A stretch of 64,000 nt of DNA from Parapedobacter pyrenivorans_A (lineage in GTDB: Bacteria > Bacteroidota > Bacteroidia > Sphingobacteriales > Sphingobacteriaceae), in NCBI RefSeq assembly GCF_041925275.1, contig NZ_JBHEUZ010000001.1, positions 248,001 to 312,000 of the forward strand, given 5' to 3'. This document shows positions 17,652-26,922 of the stretch, piece by piece. A program made the position numbers and the translations under genes. Every line of letters begins with the position of its first letter. Position 1 is the first letter of the stretch. Below the pieces are notes generated by a model that searched no databases, had not been told where the DNA came from, and worked only from the letters and a program-made list of their open reading frames with translations.

Positions 17652-18485
17652 CTACGATGCATATCTTGTTTTAAGCAACCACATCATCCAACAGTTGATT
17701 TCCCACTGACTGGCAAGAGGATTTGTTGTGAACGGTGAATAATGCATATAGGGATACGGGCCGAATTCTGGCGTAATGGTGGCGCGTTCAGCACCTGCTT
17801 CCTTCAAGTGCGCTATCCATCGATCCCACCATGCCAGGTGATGCACTAATGCGATTTCGTTTTCGGAAGCCCGTGGGTCGGTAACTTGTGGTCCCTCGGG
17901 AAAGCCCACGCGGGCATGCAGGTGCCTGCCGTGCTTGATGGCCAGATCAATCGCATCGTCCTGGTCTTCCAAATAGCTTTCCGAAACGCAGACCCAGTGG
18001 GAAAAATCGAGGGCTAGCTCCAAATCCGGAAACCGTTCCAGGTAATCTTTAACCACATGTGCCGCGAACGACCATTTGTTGCGGTGGGTCTCCTGAATAA
18101 TGCGCACGGATGACTCCCGGCTAATGCGGTCGCATATGGCGAAGCATTCCGCCATCTGGGCACGGCTGTAATATTCGCGCCCCGTTTGGGAAACAATGAA
18201 CTGTGGTTTGGCGTACCGGTTCTGGTAGTCCAACAGCGCGTAGAGGTTGCGCTCCAACGCCTGCTTATACCGATTGAAATCGTTCCCTTCCTGAAGCTCG
18301 GCATGGAGTAGGATATACGATAGGCCGGCATCACTGAGTACCTCCACCATATCCGTGTTATTGGGCTTGTCGCCCAAGGGGAAAACCTCGACACCTACGA
18401 AGCCTGCCTGCTTTACCTGCGCTGCAAATTGCGGCCATCCGACATGTTCGGAACCCCATCGCGGACAGTAGAAATCGATTTGCAT
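17652..18485 (-). CDS. Sugar phosphate isomerase/epimerase-like TIM barrel protein
   Basis: 277 residues from the ATG at 18485, which shares one base with the stop of the upstream dioxygenase gene (TGATG); a GTG one codon earlier is equivalent. The sequence has the AP-endonuclease-2/xylose-isomerase-like barrel pattern: AQVKQAGFVGVEVFPLG (strand 1), LSYILLHAEL, a metal-site segment IIQETHRNKW, LELALDFSHWVCVSES (strand 5-6 Asp and His), then HLHARVGFPEGPQV (His and Arg) and a final TITPEFGPYPY with a Glu metal ligand. Cytoplasmic; no signal peptide. Coupling to a PhyH-type oxygenase suggests a small catabolic or modification pathway. Substrate unknown. Confidence 0.8.
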   Translation of the reverse strand: MQIDFYCPRWGSEHVGWPQFAAQVKQAGFVGVEVFPLGDKPNNTDMVEVLSDAGLSYILLHAELQEGNDFNRYKQALERNLYALLDYQNRYAKPQFIVSQTGREYYSRAQMAECFAICDRISRESSVRIIQETHRNKWSFAAHVVKDYLERFPDLELALDFSHWVCVSESYLEDQDDAIDLAIKHGRHLHARVGFPEGPQVTDPRASENEIALVHHLAWWDRWIAHLKEAGAERATITPEFGPYPYMHYSPFTTNPLASQWEINCWMMWLLKTRYAS

Positions 18486-19300
18486 CACCGTTTGTAAATA
18501 AGCGGATTCTGTTTGTCATTATCTAATAAATCCCCTACACTGAGGGTTGCCACGTATTCGTCTGGCAGGATATTGGGCGTGCCGTTGTACCGATTTCCAT
18601 CCGGCATGTACGCACAGGTCATCGCCCGCCGGAATCCGGGCGTCATATTGGCATGGGCGCCATGGATGGTCAACCCGTTGTGGAAGGAACAGCTACCTGC
18701 TTTCATAACGGCCGCGTGCGATTTGGCCTGCTTAAATTCGGGATAAACCTCAAAGATACCACCCATGTTTTTTCCGATACCGGCATTTTCGAACGTGGTC
18801 GTTTTATGCGATCCGGGAATGAAGAACAAACAGCCGTTTTCCAACGTCGCATCGTCCAGCGCAACCCAAATGGAGAGTGCACGTCGGTCGGAAAACGACC
18901 AGAACGGCGTATCGAGATGCCAGGAGGTTGGATTGGCCCAGGGGCGTTTGATCAACGCTTGGTCATGCCAGATACGGATACCGTCTACCCCTGCCAGATC
19001 CGCTGCCATTTTGCCGATCCGCTCGTCTACCATAAGCCGCTCCATTTCCGCATTGGTTTGCCACAAATTCAATAGCTGATCAAACACGTTGTTGAAATAT
19101 GCGGCATCTTCGTTGATACCGTCGTCATCTCCAATCCGGACTTCCTTTCCGGGCATTTTCAGGCCATTGCGTTCCCCGACGGCCCGGGCCACCACGTTTC
19201 TCCAATGCTCCAATTCATCGGCACTAAGAAAGTCTTCGATAATGACATAACCGTTTTCACGATAAAAATTGATTTTTTCTTCACTTAAGTCTGGACTCAT
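18485..19300 (-). CDS. Phytanoyl-CoA dioxygenase (PhyH) family protein
   Basis: 271 residues from the ATG at 19300, which begins a typical PhyH N-terminus (LSEEKINFYRENGYVIIEDF); the frame continues upstream without a plausible start region. Iron and 2-oxoglutarate ligands are visible: the His-x-Asp pair in SWHLDTPFW and the distal His and Arg in TIHGAHANMTPGFRRAM. Further family motifs are SIWVALDDATLENGCLFFIPGSHK. Such enzymes hydroxylate or otherwise oxidise small molecules using Fe(II), 2-oxoglutarate and O2. It is the first gene of a two-gene unit with the TIM-barrel gene and is divergent to an AraC regulator that may control it. The true substrate is unknown. Confidence 0.85.
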   Translation of the reverse strand: MSPDLSEEKINFYRENGYVIIEDFLSADELEHWRNVVARAVGERNGLKMPGKEVRIGDDDGINEDAAYFNNVFDQLLNLWQTNAEMERLMVDERIGKMAADLAGVDGIRIWHDQALIKRPWANPTSWHLDTPFWSFSDRRALSIWVALDDATLENGCLFFIPGSHKTTTFENAGIGKNMGGIFEVYPEFKQAKSHAAVMKAGSCSFHNGLTIHGAHANMTPGFRRAMTCAYMPDGNRYNGTPNILPDEYVATLSVGDLLDNDKQNPLIYKR

Positions 19301-19430
19301 AACACGATTACAATTGGTGAATGTACAAGACAAATATCGCCTTCTCGCCGTTAGATAACATGACCTATTCCGACCATTCTTTGCACTTTTTGACATTTCT
19401 AACAAATTGGCTTTTGCATACGGCAAGCAA

Positions 19431-19461
19431 TTGCAAATACCTTTTACTTTAGGTATGTTTG
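19431..19461 (+). promoter_or_regulatory. Bacteroidota-type promoter for the AraC regulator
   Basis: TTG at 19431-19433, a 20-base spacer, and TATGTTTG at 19454-19461, an exact match to the -7 consensus TAnnTTTG. Transcription would start near 19468, about 16 bases before the ATG. The overlapping dyad TTTGCA / TGCAAA (19413-19437 region) may be a regulator site. Confidence 0.5.
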
Positions 19462-19483
19462 ACCCACCGCATGGAAAACACAC

Positions 19484-20359
19484 ATGGAAAATTATCACAA
19501 ATACCTACATATAAGAAATATAGATAGGGATATAGGGTTTTATGTAAATACCGTTGGTTATACCAAAATAGATAAACACACCCGGTACCCAGAGGTAAGC
19601 CGGCATCCTTCAGACCATGTATTTTCCTGGAATAAAGGGCGTATCCTTGATGGATATTATATAGTCTTTATTACTGGTGGACGCGGTGTGTTCGAATCGG
19701 CCGAAACCCCACCGCAGATTATCGATTCGGGTACGTGCTTCCTGCTATTCCCCGGCATTTGGCATCGGTATAAACCCGACCCCGATTTTGGGTGGGAAGA
19801 ATATTGGGTTGGCTTTAATGGTGACTATCCGCAGCATGTCATGAACCGCCTGTTCAGCCCGAAGGCCCCCTTTGTCAAAACGGGGCTAAGCAAAGACCTG
19901 ATTTCGGCGTTTACCCAGCTACTGAGTGTGGTTTCGCAGGCGCAAATCGGGTATCAGCAAGTTGTGGCCGGGATAACCTTGCAAATTTTGGGACTGATCA
20001 ACCGGATCAAGCTAACCGAAAAGACGGATAACGACCCCGCATCCGTATGGGTATCCAAAGCGATTCTGAAGTTACAGAGTGAACTAGCAAACCCCATCCT
20101 GATGGAAGAGCTGGTTTCCGAATTCCCTATCAGCTACTCAAAATTCAGGAAGTCCTTTAAGCGTATTACAGGCGAATCCCCCAATCAATACCACCTCAAC
20201 CTCCGCCTCAGCAAGGCCGAAGAGCTGCTGAAAACCACCCACCTAACGATTGCCGAAATCGGCTATCATACCGGATTCGATTCACCGTTTTATTTTTCCC
20301 GGCTATTCAAGAAAAAATTTGGGGTTTCACCTAAAACCTTGCGGGGCTCCCATGTGTGA
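19484..20359 (+). CDS. AraC-family transcriptional regulator
   Basis: 291 residues. The N-terminal half is a cupin-like sensing domain with the usual YYIVFITGGRGVFES strand and LLFPGIWHRYKPDPDFGWEEYWVGF motif, which normally binds a sugar or a related small molecule. The C-terminal hundred residues carry two helix-turn-helix motifs: MEELVSEFPISYSKFRKSFK with GESPNQYHLNLRLSKAEELL, then LTIAEIGYHTGFDSPFYFSR with the family hallmark FKKKFGVSPKTLR. It is divergent to the PhyH/TIM-barrel pair and convergent to the ebo operon (16 bases between stops), so the most likely targets are the divergent pair or PUL1. Soluble cytoplasmic protein. Confidence 0.93.
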   Translation: MENYHKYLHIRNIDRDIGFYVNTVGYTKIDKHTRYPEVSRHPSDHVFSWNKGRILDGYYIVFITGGRGVFESAETPPQIIDSGTCFLLFPGIWHRYKPDPDFGWEEYWVGFNGDYPQHVMNRLFSPKAPFVKTGLSKDLISAFTQLLSVVSQAQIGYQQVVAGITLQILGLINRIKLTEKTDNDPASVWVSKAILKLQSELANPILMEELVSEFPISYSKFRKSFKRITGESPNQYHLNLRLSKAEELLKTTHLTIAEIGYHTGFDSPFYFSRLFKKKFGVSPKTLRGSHV

Positions 20360-20375
20360 CGGGCAAAAAATATGC

Positions 20376-21737
20376 TTACCCGATAAGACTCGCTAGCACC
20401 AAGTCCTTAATGGCCGTGGGCTCCAACTCCTCACCCAGCGGCTTATTTTTACTAATCAGCACCGGATAGTACTCCGTTGGAATATCCACCGCACCATGCG
20501 AGCCCTTCACCAACGTGGCGTCCAACGGTATCACATCCATCACATACCGGAAGCCCAACTTTTTGCGGAGTAGCTTGTAGCCGGCACGTAGCTTGGACGA
20601 CATAAACATTTCCACCGGATCGTAGCCGGGCTTCTTGTGGATATCCACGACACGTGCATAATCCGGAGCCATGCGGTCGTCCAACCAGAAATAGTAGGTA
20701 AACCAACTGTCGGCCTCGGCAACCGCTACGATATCGCCTGCCCGCTCATGGTCAATGTGGTGTTGTTTTTTGCCTTCCTCGTCTAGCAGGTGGGCAATCC
20801 CCTCCTCATTCGCCAGCAGCTCCATCACCTGTTGTTTCACGACCTCGTTCGCGGTGTAGATGTGGGCTACTTGGTGGTCCGCTACTGCAAACGCTTGGGA
20901 CGCGCCCGCATCAAGCAGTTCCAACCCCCTTTCTATACGTACGGCCAGCAGTCCTGCCTTGCGGAGCAAGCGATTGATGTGCACCAGTCGCGAAACGGGC
21001 ACAATGCCGTATTCCGAAAGCAACAGCACATTTGCCCCTTTACCTTCATAAAAGCCGACCAACCTTTCTACCAATATGTCGATTTCACGCAACTCTTTCC
21101 CGATCTTGTTCGTATCCGGGCCAAACTTCTGCTGGCAATAATCGAGGTGCGGCAGATAGACCAGACTCAGCGTGGGGCTATAGCTATCTTCCACATACAT
21201 CGCGGCGTTGGCAATCCATTCGGAAGATGCAATATTCGCGCCCGGGCCCCAGAAGCTAAACAAGGGGAACTGCCCGAATTTTTGCTGTAGTTCATCGCGC
21301 AGCGCAGCCGGATGGGAATAACAGTCGGGCATCTTCCGGCCATCGGCCAGGTAGTTGGGCCGCGGAGTAACGGAGTAATCGGCCCCGCAATACATATTAT
21401 ACCACCAGAACAGTTGGGCACACGTAAACGTCGGGTCCATGCGCTTGGCCATCTCCCACACACTTTCGCCCTGTACCAGCTTATTGGATTGTTTCCAGAA
21501 CTTCACCTCGCTATCCGTCCGGTCGTACCAACCATTACCCACAATGCCATGCTGCGAAGGCCACAAGCCCGTAAGGTAAGTAGTCTGCACAGATGTGGTA
21601 ACGGCCGGCAGATGAGGCTTTATCCGGCTTACGTGGGCATTCTTTATATATTCAGCTAAGAAAGGCGTATGATCGCCAATCACGGCGGTAGACAGTCCTA
21701 CGATATCAATGACAACGGTTTTTTTCATTCGTCCCAT
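20376..21737 (-). CDS. eboF: EboF-like alkaline phosphatase / nucleotide pyrophosphatase family protein
   Basis: 453 residues from the ATG at 21737, with AAGG four bases upstream; the ATG at 21728 (MKKTVVIDIVGLS) is equally plausible. The fold is that of type I phosphodiesterases. The nucleophile region is RIKPHLPAVTTSVQTTYLTG (Thr), followed by PSQHGIVGNGWYDR. A second metal-site region is LLLSEYGIVPVSR, and LVKGSHGAVDIP gives the late His. There is no signal peptide, so it acts in the cytoplasm or on a cytoplasmic face. Last gene of the ebo operon, starting 6 bases after eboE. The family and position fit EboF; the chemical step in the pathway has not been shown in any organism as far as I know. 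Confidence 0.8.
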   Translation of the reverse strand: MGRMKKTVVIDIVGLSTAVIGDHTPFLAEYIKNAHVSRIKPHLPAVTTSVQTTYLTGLWPSQHGIVGNGWYDRTDSEVKFWKQSNKLVQGESVWEMAKRMDPTFTCAQLFWWYNMYCGADYSVTPRPNYLADGRKMPDCYSHPAALRDELQQKFGQFPLFSFWGPGANIASSEWIANAAMYVEDSYSPTLSLVYLPHLDYCQQKFGPDTNKIGKELREIDILVERLVGFYEGKGANVLLLSEYGIVPVSRLVHINRLLRKAGLLAVRIERGLELLDAGASQAFAVADHQVAHIYTANEVVKQQVMELLANEEGIAHLLDEEGKKQHHIDHERAGDIVAVAEADSWFTYYFWLDDRMAPDYARVVDIHKKPGYDPVEMFMSSKLRAGYKLLRKKLGFRYVMDVIPLDATLVKGSHGAVDIPTEYYPVLISKNKPLGEELEPTAIKDLVLASLIG

Positions 21738-21743
21738 CACACC

Positions 21744-22958
21744 TTATTTACCTAATTGAGCTACCACCCACTGGAGTTCGCGCGAGACGGAATCGGCTAT
21801 CGGCAACTGTAACCGTTCGGGCAAAACACCCCACGTATAGGTCTCCACTTCGAGATGGGCGGTGAGTGGCTGGCCCTTGTGGAGACCTAGCACATTGGCG
21901 ATATCCGACTGTGTGGATTGCAGTATCCCCAGGTCTTCCAGGAATATGGGGATGTGGAAATGCGATCGCCACTCCGTGGTGTGTTCGTCAAATAATGCAA
22001 CCTGGGCATCGGGCAGATCCCTGAACCGACGGATTTGTCCGTCCGTTTCCTTCGCAATGACCTGATGCAGGTAAATGGATTCATCGAACCCCATGAATGC
22101 CTCGCCGATGATTTGCCGGGCTGCCTTATCCGAAGGCATCGCCGCTTTCAAAGCCGCACTGATCTGGAACTTACCGATCTGTATACCGTTTTTTTCCAGC
22201 GCATCGACCACGTACCGATGGTCTTCATAGCCCAAGGCAAAATGACAAACGTCGTAGCAGAGCCGAATGTGGCGCTTAATCGCTTCTTCCGCTTCGGTAG
22301 CAGTTATGCCCAGCGCGTCGGTCAGCACTTTCACACCTGCCGGAACCAGTTCGCCCGTATACCAATCGATAAATTCATCACCTGTTTCCAACACACCGTC
22401 AGGCTCAGGCTCGATATCCAGATGCAAAACCTTACCCTGTTCGTGGTGTAACCGCACCAGGTGCAACGCCACTTCAGCGACCTGTTGGGTGGCTCGTTCG
22501 CGCATCGCCTGCCACTCGCCGTCGGTACGATTATACCAATGCCGGTAGGCCAATGGGGAGGTGGATACACCTCCGTCCATACCTTCGGGCAGCAACTGGG
22601 CAAGGATATCGAATAAGCGCGTAGTATATTGCAGCCGCTCGGGCGTTGTCCAGTCCGGTGCGTGCACGTGTGCTTTCACAACGTCATCATGGAAGTTGCC
22701 GAACGGAAACCCATTCATGGTGAATACATAACCGTCTTCACTGGCTAGCCAATCGGTAAGCTCCGTGAGCTTGCGGTCGTCCAACAGCGCTTTGCTCGCC
22801 AAATCGGAAAGGCGCAGGCCTAGTCCCATGGGGCTGTCCGGTGAAACCGCGTGCTTCACCTTCGGGAAATGTTCTTTGAGCAGTTTGAAATGGTCTTCCC
22901 ATTTTTCGCCGCCATAGATATTTGTACAATAAGTAAGATGCCCGTAGTCTGTAACCAT
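21744..22958 (-). CDS. eboE: EboE, TIM-barrel metabolite traffic protein
   Basis: 404 residues. It opens with DYGHLTYCTNIYGGEKWEDH, the conserved EboE start, and continues with LGLRLSDLASKAL and FTMNGFPFGNFHDDVVKAHVHAPDWT. The metal-site-like residues of a xylose-isomerase TIM barrel are visible in VLHLDIEPEPDG and LCYDVCHFALGYEDH. It is cytoplasmic with no signal peptide. One base separates its start region from the stop of eboD (22960), so translation is coupled. The gene is part of the set that in cyanobacteria is needed to deliver the scytonemin monomer to the periplasm, which is the origin of the name metabolite traffic protein. Confidence 0.88.
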   Translation of the reverse strand: MVTDYGHLTYCTNIYGGEKWEDHFKLLKEHFPKVKHAVSPDSPMGLGLRLSDLASKALLDDRKLTELTDWLASEDGYVFTMNGFPFGNFHDDVVKAHVHAPDWTTPERLQYTTRLFDILAQLLPEGMDGGVSTSPLAYRHWYNRTDGEWQAMRERATQQVAEVALHLVRLHHEQGKVLHLDIEPEPDGVLETGDEFIDWYTGELVPAGVKVLTDALGITATEAEEAIKRHIRLCYDVCHFALGYEDHRYVVDALEKNGIQIGKFQISAALKAAMPSDKAARQIIGEAFMGFDESIYLHQVIAKETDGQIRRFRDLPDAQVALFDEHTTEWRSHFHIPIFLEDLGILQSTQSDIANVLGLHKGQPLTAHLEVETYTWGVLPERLQLPIADSVSRELQWVVAQLGK

Positions 22959-22959
22959 A

Positions 22960-24120
22960 TCAGCTTACTAAGTTAACACCCTCTTGTAGTGCTGCGGCGG
23001 ACCGCAGTACCTGCGTTGTATCCAACTCGTGCACTTCAACGCCCTGTCCAATCGCTTGAAGCAGCATAATGGTCAACCGCCCGCCTAGATGTTCCCGGAA
23101 TTCCTCCAAGCCGGACAGCAGCGGATGCGCCGTCCCCTCGCCTTCCAGCAGCGGATGGAAAATGGGCAACCCAAGTTCCTGCAATACGGTCAGCACCCGC
23201 TGCGCATCGTGGGGCGGCAGCATATCCACGATTGCTGAGTATACAGTATCCAAAGCAATACCGATGGCTACCGCCTCACCATGCAACACCTCGAAATCGG
23301 AGAGCTGCTCCAATTTATGGGCACTCCAATGCCCGAAATCCAACGGCCTGGAAGAACCGAACTCAAAAGGGTCCGCTCCGGCAATGTGCTGGAGGTGAAG
23401 CTCGGCGCACCGGAAAATAAGGTAATCCATCGCTTCGCTATCGCGACGGCGCAGGCTGCCGGCATGGGCTTCAATCCAGTCAAAGAAAGCCGAGTCTTTG
23501 ATTAATGCCACTTTGACTGCTTCGGATATGCCCGATATCCACGCACGATCATTCAGTGTTAACAGGAACAGGTTGTCGTTGAAGACGGCTACGGGCGGGC
23601 AGAAAGTACCAACGAAGTTCTTCTTACCGCGATAATTGACCCCATTCTTCACGCCCATGCCTGAGTCGTTTTGGGAAAGAACGGTCGTTGGTACACGCAG
23701 GTGGCGAATGCCCCGGTGAGCAACCGCCGCGGCATACCCCACGGCGTCGAGCACGGCACCGCCACCAATGGCCATGATATATGAATGGCGATCGATGCCG
23801 TGGCGGTCTACCGACTCAATGACACGATCTACACTTTCTCGGTGGTTCTTGATGGCCTCGCCACCCGGGACCCGTAAGATTTCGCCGACCAGCTGCACCG
23901 CGGATTCGTGCTCCAGATAATCGCGTATCCGCTCGATGAGCGCCGGATGGCAGCTTACAACGCCTTCGTCTATCACCACGAGCAGCTTGGGCACCGCCCC
24001 CGCTAAGCGCTCTGTGAAAAAATCGCTTAATAAACGGTTCTCGGGTGCGAACAGCCCCGACGTAAAATGGATATCGTAGTGGTAAGAAACCGAAAATTTC
24101 TGTTTAATAATAGCGTTCAT
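22960..24120 (-). CDS. eboD: EboD, 3-dehydroquinate synthase-like sugar phosphate cyclase
   Basis: 386 residues from the ATG at 24120, seven bases after the eboC stop; a longer frame begins at a TTG inside eboC. NAD-binding glycines and the cyclase core are visible: IMAIGGGAVLDAVGYAA, RVPTTVLSQNDSGMGVKNG, and the KKNFVGTFCPPVAVFND loop. The zinc ligands of the dehydroquinate synthase family are present: Glu in SGISEAVKVALI, His in LDFGHWSAHKLE and His in VLHGEAVAIG. The family cyclises a keto-sugar phosphate to a cyclohexanone. The EboD branch is distinct from AroB, and its own substrate is not established. It supplies the likely committed cyclitol step of the ebo pathway. Confidence 0.9.
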   Translation of the reverse strand: MNAIIKQKFSVSYHYDIHFTSGLFAPENRLLSDFFTERLAGAVPKLLVVIDEGVVSCHPALIERIRDYLEHESAVQLVGEILRVPGGEAIKNHRESVDRVIESVDRHGIDRHSYIMAIGGGAVLDAVGYAAAVAHRGIRHLRVPTTVLSQNDSGMGVKNGVNYRGKKNFVGTFCPPVAVFNDNLFLLTLNDRAWISGISEAVKVALIKDSAFFDWIEAHAGSLRRRDSEAMDYLIFRCAELHLQHIAGADPFEFGSSRPLDFGHWSAHKLEQLSDFEVLHGEAVAIGIALDTVYSAIVDMLPPHDAQRVLTVLQELGLPIFHPLLEGEGTAHPLLSGLEEFREHLGGRLTIMLLQAIGQGVEVHELDTTQVLRSAAALQEGVNLVS

Positions 24121-24127
24121 AAACAAC

Positions 24128-25015
24128 TTACGTAACGGCAAACAACTTTGCCAACCAAATGGATATGGGGAACAACAACAACGTTGCGAACGTCAGTGTC
24201 CACATACCCGCCGCCGCTGTCCAAGCGGCATTCATAAAAATCAGCCCGATTACACCATGCTTAACGGATTTACGGATGTCGCTTGCCTCAAGCGTCCGGA
24301 TGGCTTTGGCCAACGGCGGGAATATAAACACGATAAACGGCAAAACCATCGCAACGGCGAATAGACTACCTTGATAATGCCTGCCGAAGGCAACGATACA
24401 CGCCGCAACAACGCCATATAATATGCCAGACAAATATAAAGGCATCCGTTGTCCGCCGTGGACTTCTCCCCGGCTGATGGTTGTCACCGCAGCAATATAA
24501 ATAACGGGCACGAATGCCAAAAACCAAAGCGCCTGCAATGCCACTAACGAATAACTGATACCGAGCGCCAAGTTAAGGCCCCGGCATAGCCCCATGGCCA
24601 ACGGGCCTCCAATGCGATGGTGCTTGGCCCATTTATCATAGAGCAAACACATCGCCACAATAGAAAGCGCAATCGCGGCAGGCACCGCCCCCACGGTGCC
24701 CGCAGCCACCAAACCCATAAAAAACAAGACGGTCCCTAGCATGGTGGCCCTGTGTTTCGAAACCCTACCACTGGGAATGGGTCGCTCCGGCCGTTCCCGG
24801 GCATCGAGGTCCGCATCAAACACATCGTTGAAAACTACACCTCCGCCGTACAGTCCTATGGTGGCTATCATCAATGCCACCAACACCGGCCAGTTTAGCG
24901 TAGCCCCCCCGGGTACAAACAACAGGGCAATGGCGACACCAGCCAGTACATCCGAAACTGCCGTCACGATATTTGCCGGCCGCATCAATTGCAGGTACGA
25001 TTTCAGCCTTCCCAT
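24128..25015 (-). CDS. eboC: EboC, UbiA-family prenyltransferase
   Basis: 295 residues with eight or nine predicted membrane helices. The first Asp-rich motif is NDVFDADLDARERPERPIPSG, the classic UbiA site for prenyl diphosphate and Mg2+. The second is present as LLYDKWAKHHRIGG between helices. The N-terminus LKSYLQLMRPANIVTAVSD is also characteristic of UbiA proteins. It is an integral inner-membrane enzyme that should attach a polyprenyl chain to the ebo intermediate, which would produce a membrane-anchored molecule. It lies between eboB (6-base gap) and eboD. Confidence 0.9.
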   Translation of the reverse strand: MGRLKSYLQLMRPANIVTAVSDVLAGVAIALLFVPGGATLNWPVLVALMIATIGLYGGGVVFNDVFDADLDARERPERPIPSGRVSKHRATMLGTVLFFMGLVAAGTVGAVPAAIALSIVAMCLLYDKWAKHHRIGGPLAMGLCRGLNLALGISYSLVALQALWFLAFVPVIYIAAVTTISRGEVHGGQRMPLYLSGILYGVVAACIVAFGRHYQGSLFAVAMVLPFIVFIFPPLAKAIRTLEASDIRKSVKHGVIGLIFMNAAWTAAAGMWTLTFATLLLFPISIWLAKLFAVT

Positions 25016-25021
25016 CCGTAG

Positions 25022-26002
25022 CTAGGATATAATGATCGATCCCGCATCTCGCCGGGGCTGCTGCCCGCCCCGCAACACCGAATTGCCCTCGAACTTCTGC
25101 GCCTGGTCGATCTGTATTTTTCCAGAAAACATCGCTTCGTCCAACTGGCCGCTTTGCGCGAATGCAGCTATCGCGTTTTTGTAGCACACCTGCTCGATCG
25201 CTTCCCGGGATATTCCGTTTTTCACCATCAGCGCTGCCGTTTTGGGCACCGCCAGCGGATCGCTGATCCCCCAATCGGCCGCAGAGTTGACCATGATACG
25301 CTCCGGCCCGTATTCCTTGACGAGCTGCACCATCCGTTCATTGCCCATTTTGGTAAATGGATAGATGGTAAATGCCGCCCAGAAACCCTTGTCGAGCACC
25401 TCCTTTACGGTTTCCTCCGTATTGTGGTCGATGATGACCATCTGGGGGTCTAGGCCATGCTCAAGGGCAATGTCCATGCTCCGGGACGTACCGCGGGTTT
25501 TATCGCGATGCGGCGTGTGCACCTGTACGGGTAGCCCGGCCTCTTTGGCCAGTTCCAGTTGCAGGCGGTAATACTTTTCTTCGGCAGCCGTCTGGTCATC
25601 AAACCCGATTTCGCCGACACCGACCACCCCTTCCTTATAGATGTAAAAGGGCAATAGCTCCATCACCTCTTCGGCCAAGGCCTCGTTATTGGCCTCCCGC
25701 GAATTCAAACCGATGGTGCAGAAATGGCGGATGCCAAATTGGGACGACCGGAACCGCTCCCAACCGATCAGGCTGCTGTAATAGTCGCGGAACGTATCGA
25801 TGCCCGTGCGGGGCTGGCCCACCCAGAATGCCGGCTCGATCAACCCGACGATTCCGGCATCGGCCATGGCCTGGTAATCGTCGGTAGTCCGTGAAACCAT
25901 GTGGATATGCGGATCAAAAAAACGGAATCCCTTAACTAATTCCAAGTCCAACGCTATGCGCTGCCCCATGGACGCGCGCTCCTGCTCGTGATAGCTACAC
26001 AT
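25022..26002 (-). CDS. eboB: EboB, TatD-like metal-dependent hydrolase
   Basis: 326 residues from the ATG at 26002; an ATG 11 codons in is also possible. The TIM-barrel metal ligands are clear: FFDPHIHMV (His-x-His), VGVGEIGFDD (Glu), VHTPHRDK (His), VIIDHNTEET (His) and VNSAADWGISDP (Asp). It resembles TatD/amidohydrolase proteins, but the closest context is the ebo operon, where this position is always a TatD-like hydrolase. Soluble cytoplasmic enzyme. 35 bases separate it from eboA. The cleaved bond and substrate are unknown. Confidence 0.87.
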   Translation of the reverse strand: MCSYHEQERASMGQRIALDLELVKGFRFFDPHIHMVSRTTDDYQAMADAGIVGLIEPAFWVGQPRTGIDTFRDYYSSLIGWERFRSSQFGIRHFCTIGLNSREANNEALAEEVMELLPFYIYKEGVVGVGEIGFDDQTAAEEKYYRLQLELAKEAGLPVQVHTPHRDKTRGTSRSMDIALEHGLDPQMVIIDHNTEETVKEVLDKGFWAAFTIYPFTKMGNERMVQLVKEYGPERIMVNSAADWGISDPLAVPKTAALMVKNGISREAIEQVCYKNAIAAFAQSGQLDEAMFSGKIQIDQAQKFEGNSVLRGGQQPRRDAGSIIIS

Positions 26003-26037
26003 TATTGATTATGTATCTTTGTTTTTGTATCTTCTAA

Positions 26038-26922
26038 TCATTGCGCCCATCTTTCCCAGGGGGTACCACGGTATTCCGAAAGCGCCGCAGGCACCTCACG
26101 GTCGCCGAGGTACTGCCGGGCACGGCCGTAACCACTGTGTTTGAATGCATACGCGATTGCGCTCCGCTCGGTGGGATGATGCCCGTTTTCCATGATGCGT
26201 TCCATCAGATCAAAAGCGCGCGCATCCAGGAAGGGTCCCACAAGTATCCACAGCATCGGGTTGATTTCCCGTTGCGCAGCATAACGTTCGTACGCATAGT
26301 CAGTCAATGCCTGTGCCAACCGCAGGTTATTGCGTTCTTTCAAACCGATAATATGGGGAATATCTTCGTCGGTAAAAAAAGCCTTGAGCACCAATTGATT
26401 CCAGGCTTCCTCCTCCAAAAAACGGGCTGGATATGGGTTATTTACCATCACAGCGTGCCGCACTGGGCCGATGTTACTCCGAATGCCCTCCTTGCAACGC
26501 GATAACCACGCTTCGGGATAGTGATAAACCGGCAGCGCCGAATAGAGCGCAGCCAATTCTTCCATATCGCCGTATTTGAACAGCCGCTCAATTAACTGTA
26601 CATATGCCTCTTCATCCAGCTTGGGAATCCCCATCAATAGCCAAACCCGTGCTAGCCTTACGACCGTCCACTCTCCAACCGCCAGCGGAAGTCCATGGAG
26701 GCCTTCGGGTACGTCGGCGAGCGAAATCGGCGACAGCGTTTCATCCGCCTTGAGTTGCCTGGGCAACGACGTGAATATCCGTACTACTGTTGCCTGACTC
26801 GGGTCCGCACCAAGGCTTTCTACCTGTGCAGATAGCCACAGCCACGTCGATGCATGAAGACGCGACTTCAATGCGCTACTGATGGCATCACCGATGGCGA
26901 CCTCGCTTGTATTTACGTCCAC
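26038..26922 (-). CDS. eboA: EboA domain protein
   Basis: 294 residues. The start is a GTG at 26922, chosen because a strong Shine-Dalgarno sequence (AAAGGGAG) lies five bases upstream and no ATG fits. This is unusual in Bacteroidota, where Shine-Dalgarno sequences are rare. The sequence is all-helical and contains the family segment RFLEEEAWNQLVLKAFF near residue 165 and YAYERYAAQREINPMLWILVG near 215. EboA has no known enzymatic motif and probably is a scaffold or substrate-binding protein of the pathway. It is the first gene of the operon and is preceded by a well-formed promoter. Confidence 0.85.
   Translation of the reverse strand: MDVNTSEVAIGDAISSALKSRLHASTWLWLSAQVESLGADPSQATVVRIFTSLPRQLKADETLSPISLADVPEGLHGLPLAVGEWTVVRLARVWLLMGIPKLDEEAYVQLIERLFKYGDMEELAALYSALPVYHYPEAWLSRCKEGIRSNIGPVRHAVMVNNPYPARFLEEEAWNQLVLKAFFTDEDIPHIIGLKERNNLRLAQALTDYAYERYAAQREINPMLWILVGPFLDARAFDLMERIMENGHHPTERSAIAYAFKHSGYGRARQYLGDREVPAALSEYRGTPWERWAQ

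Noticed and set aside
22960..24120. eboD as the shikimate-pathway aroB
   Set aside because: The zinc site is shared, but the gene is embedded in the ebo operon and no other aromatic pathway gene is near.
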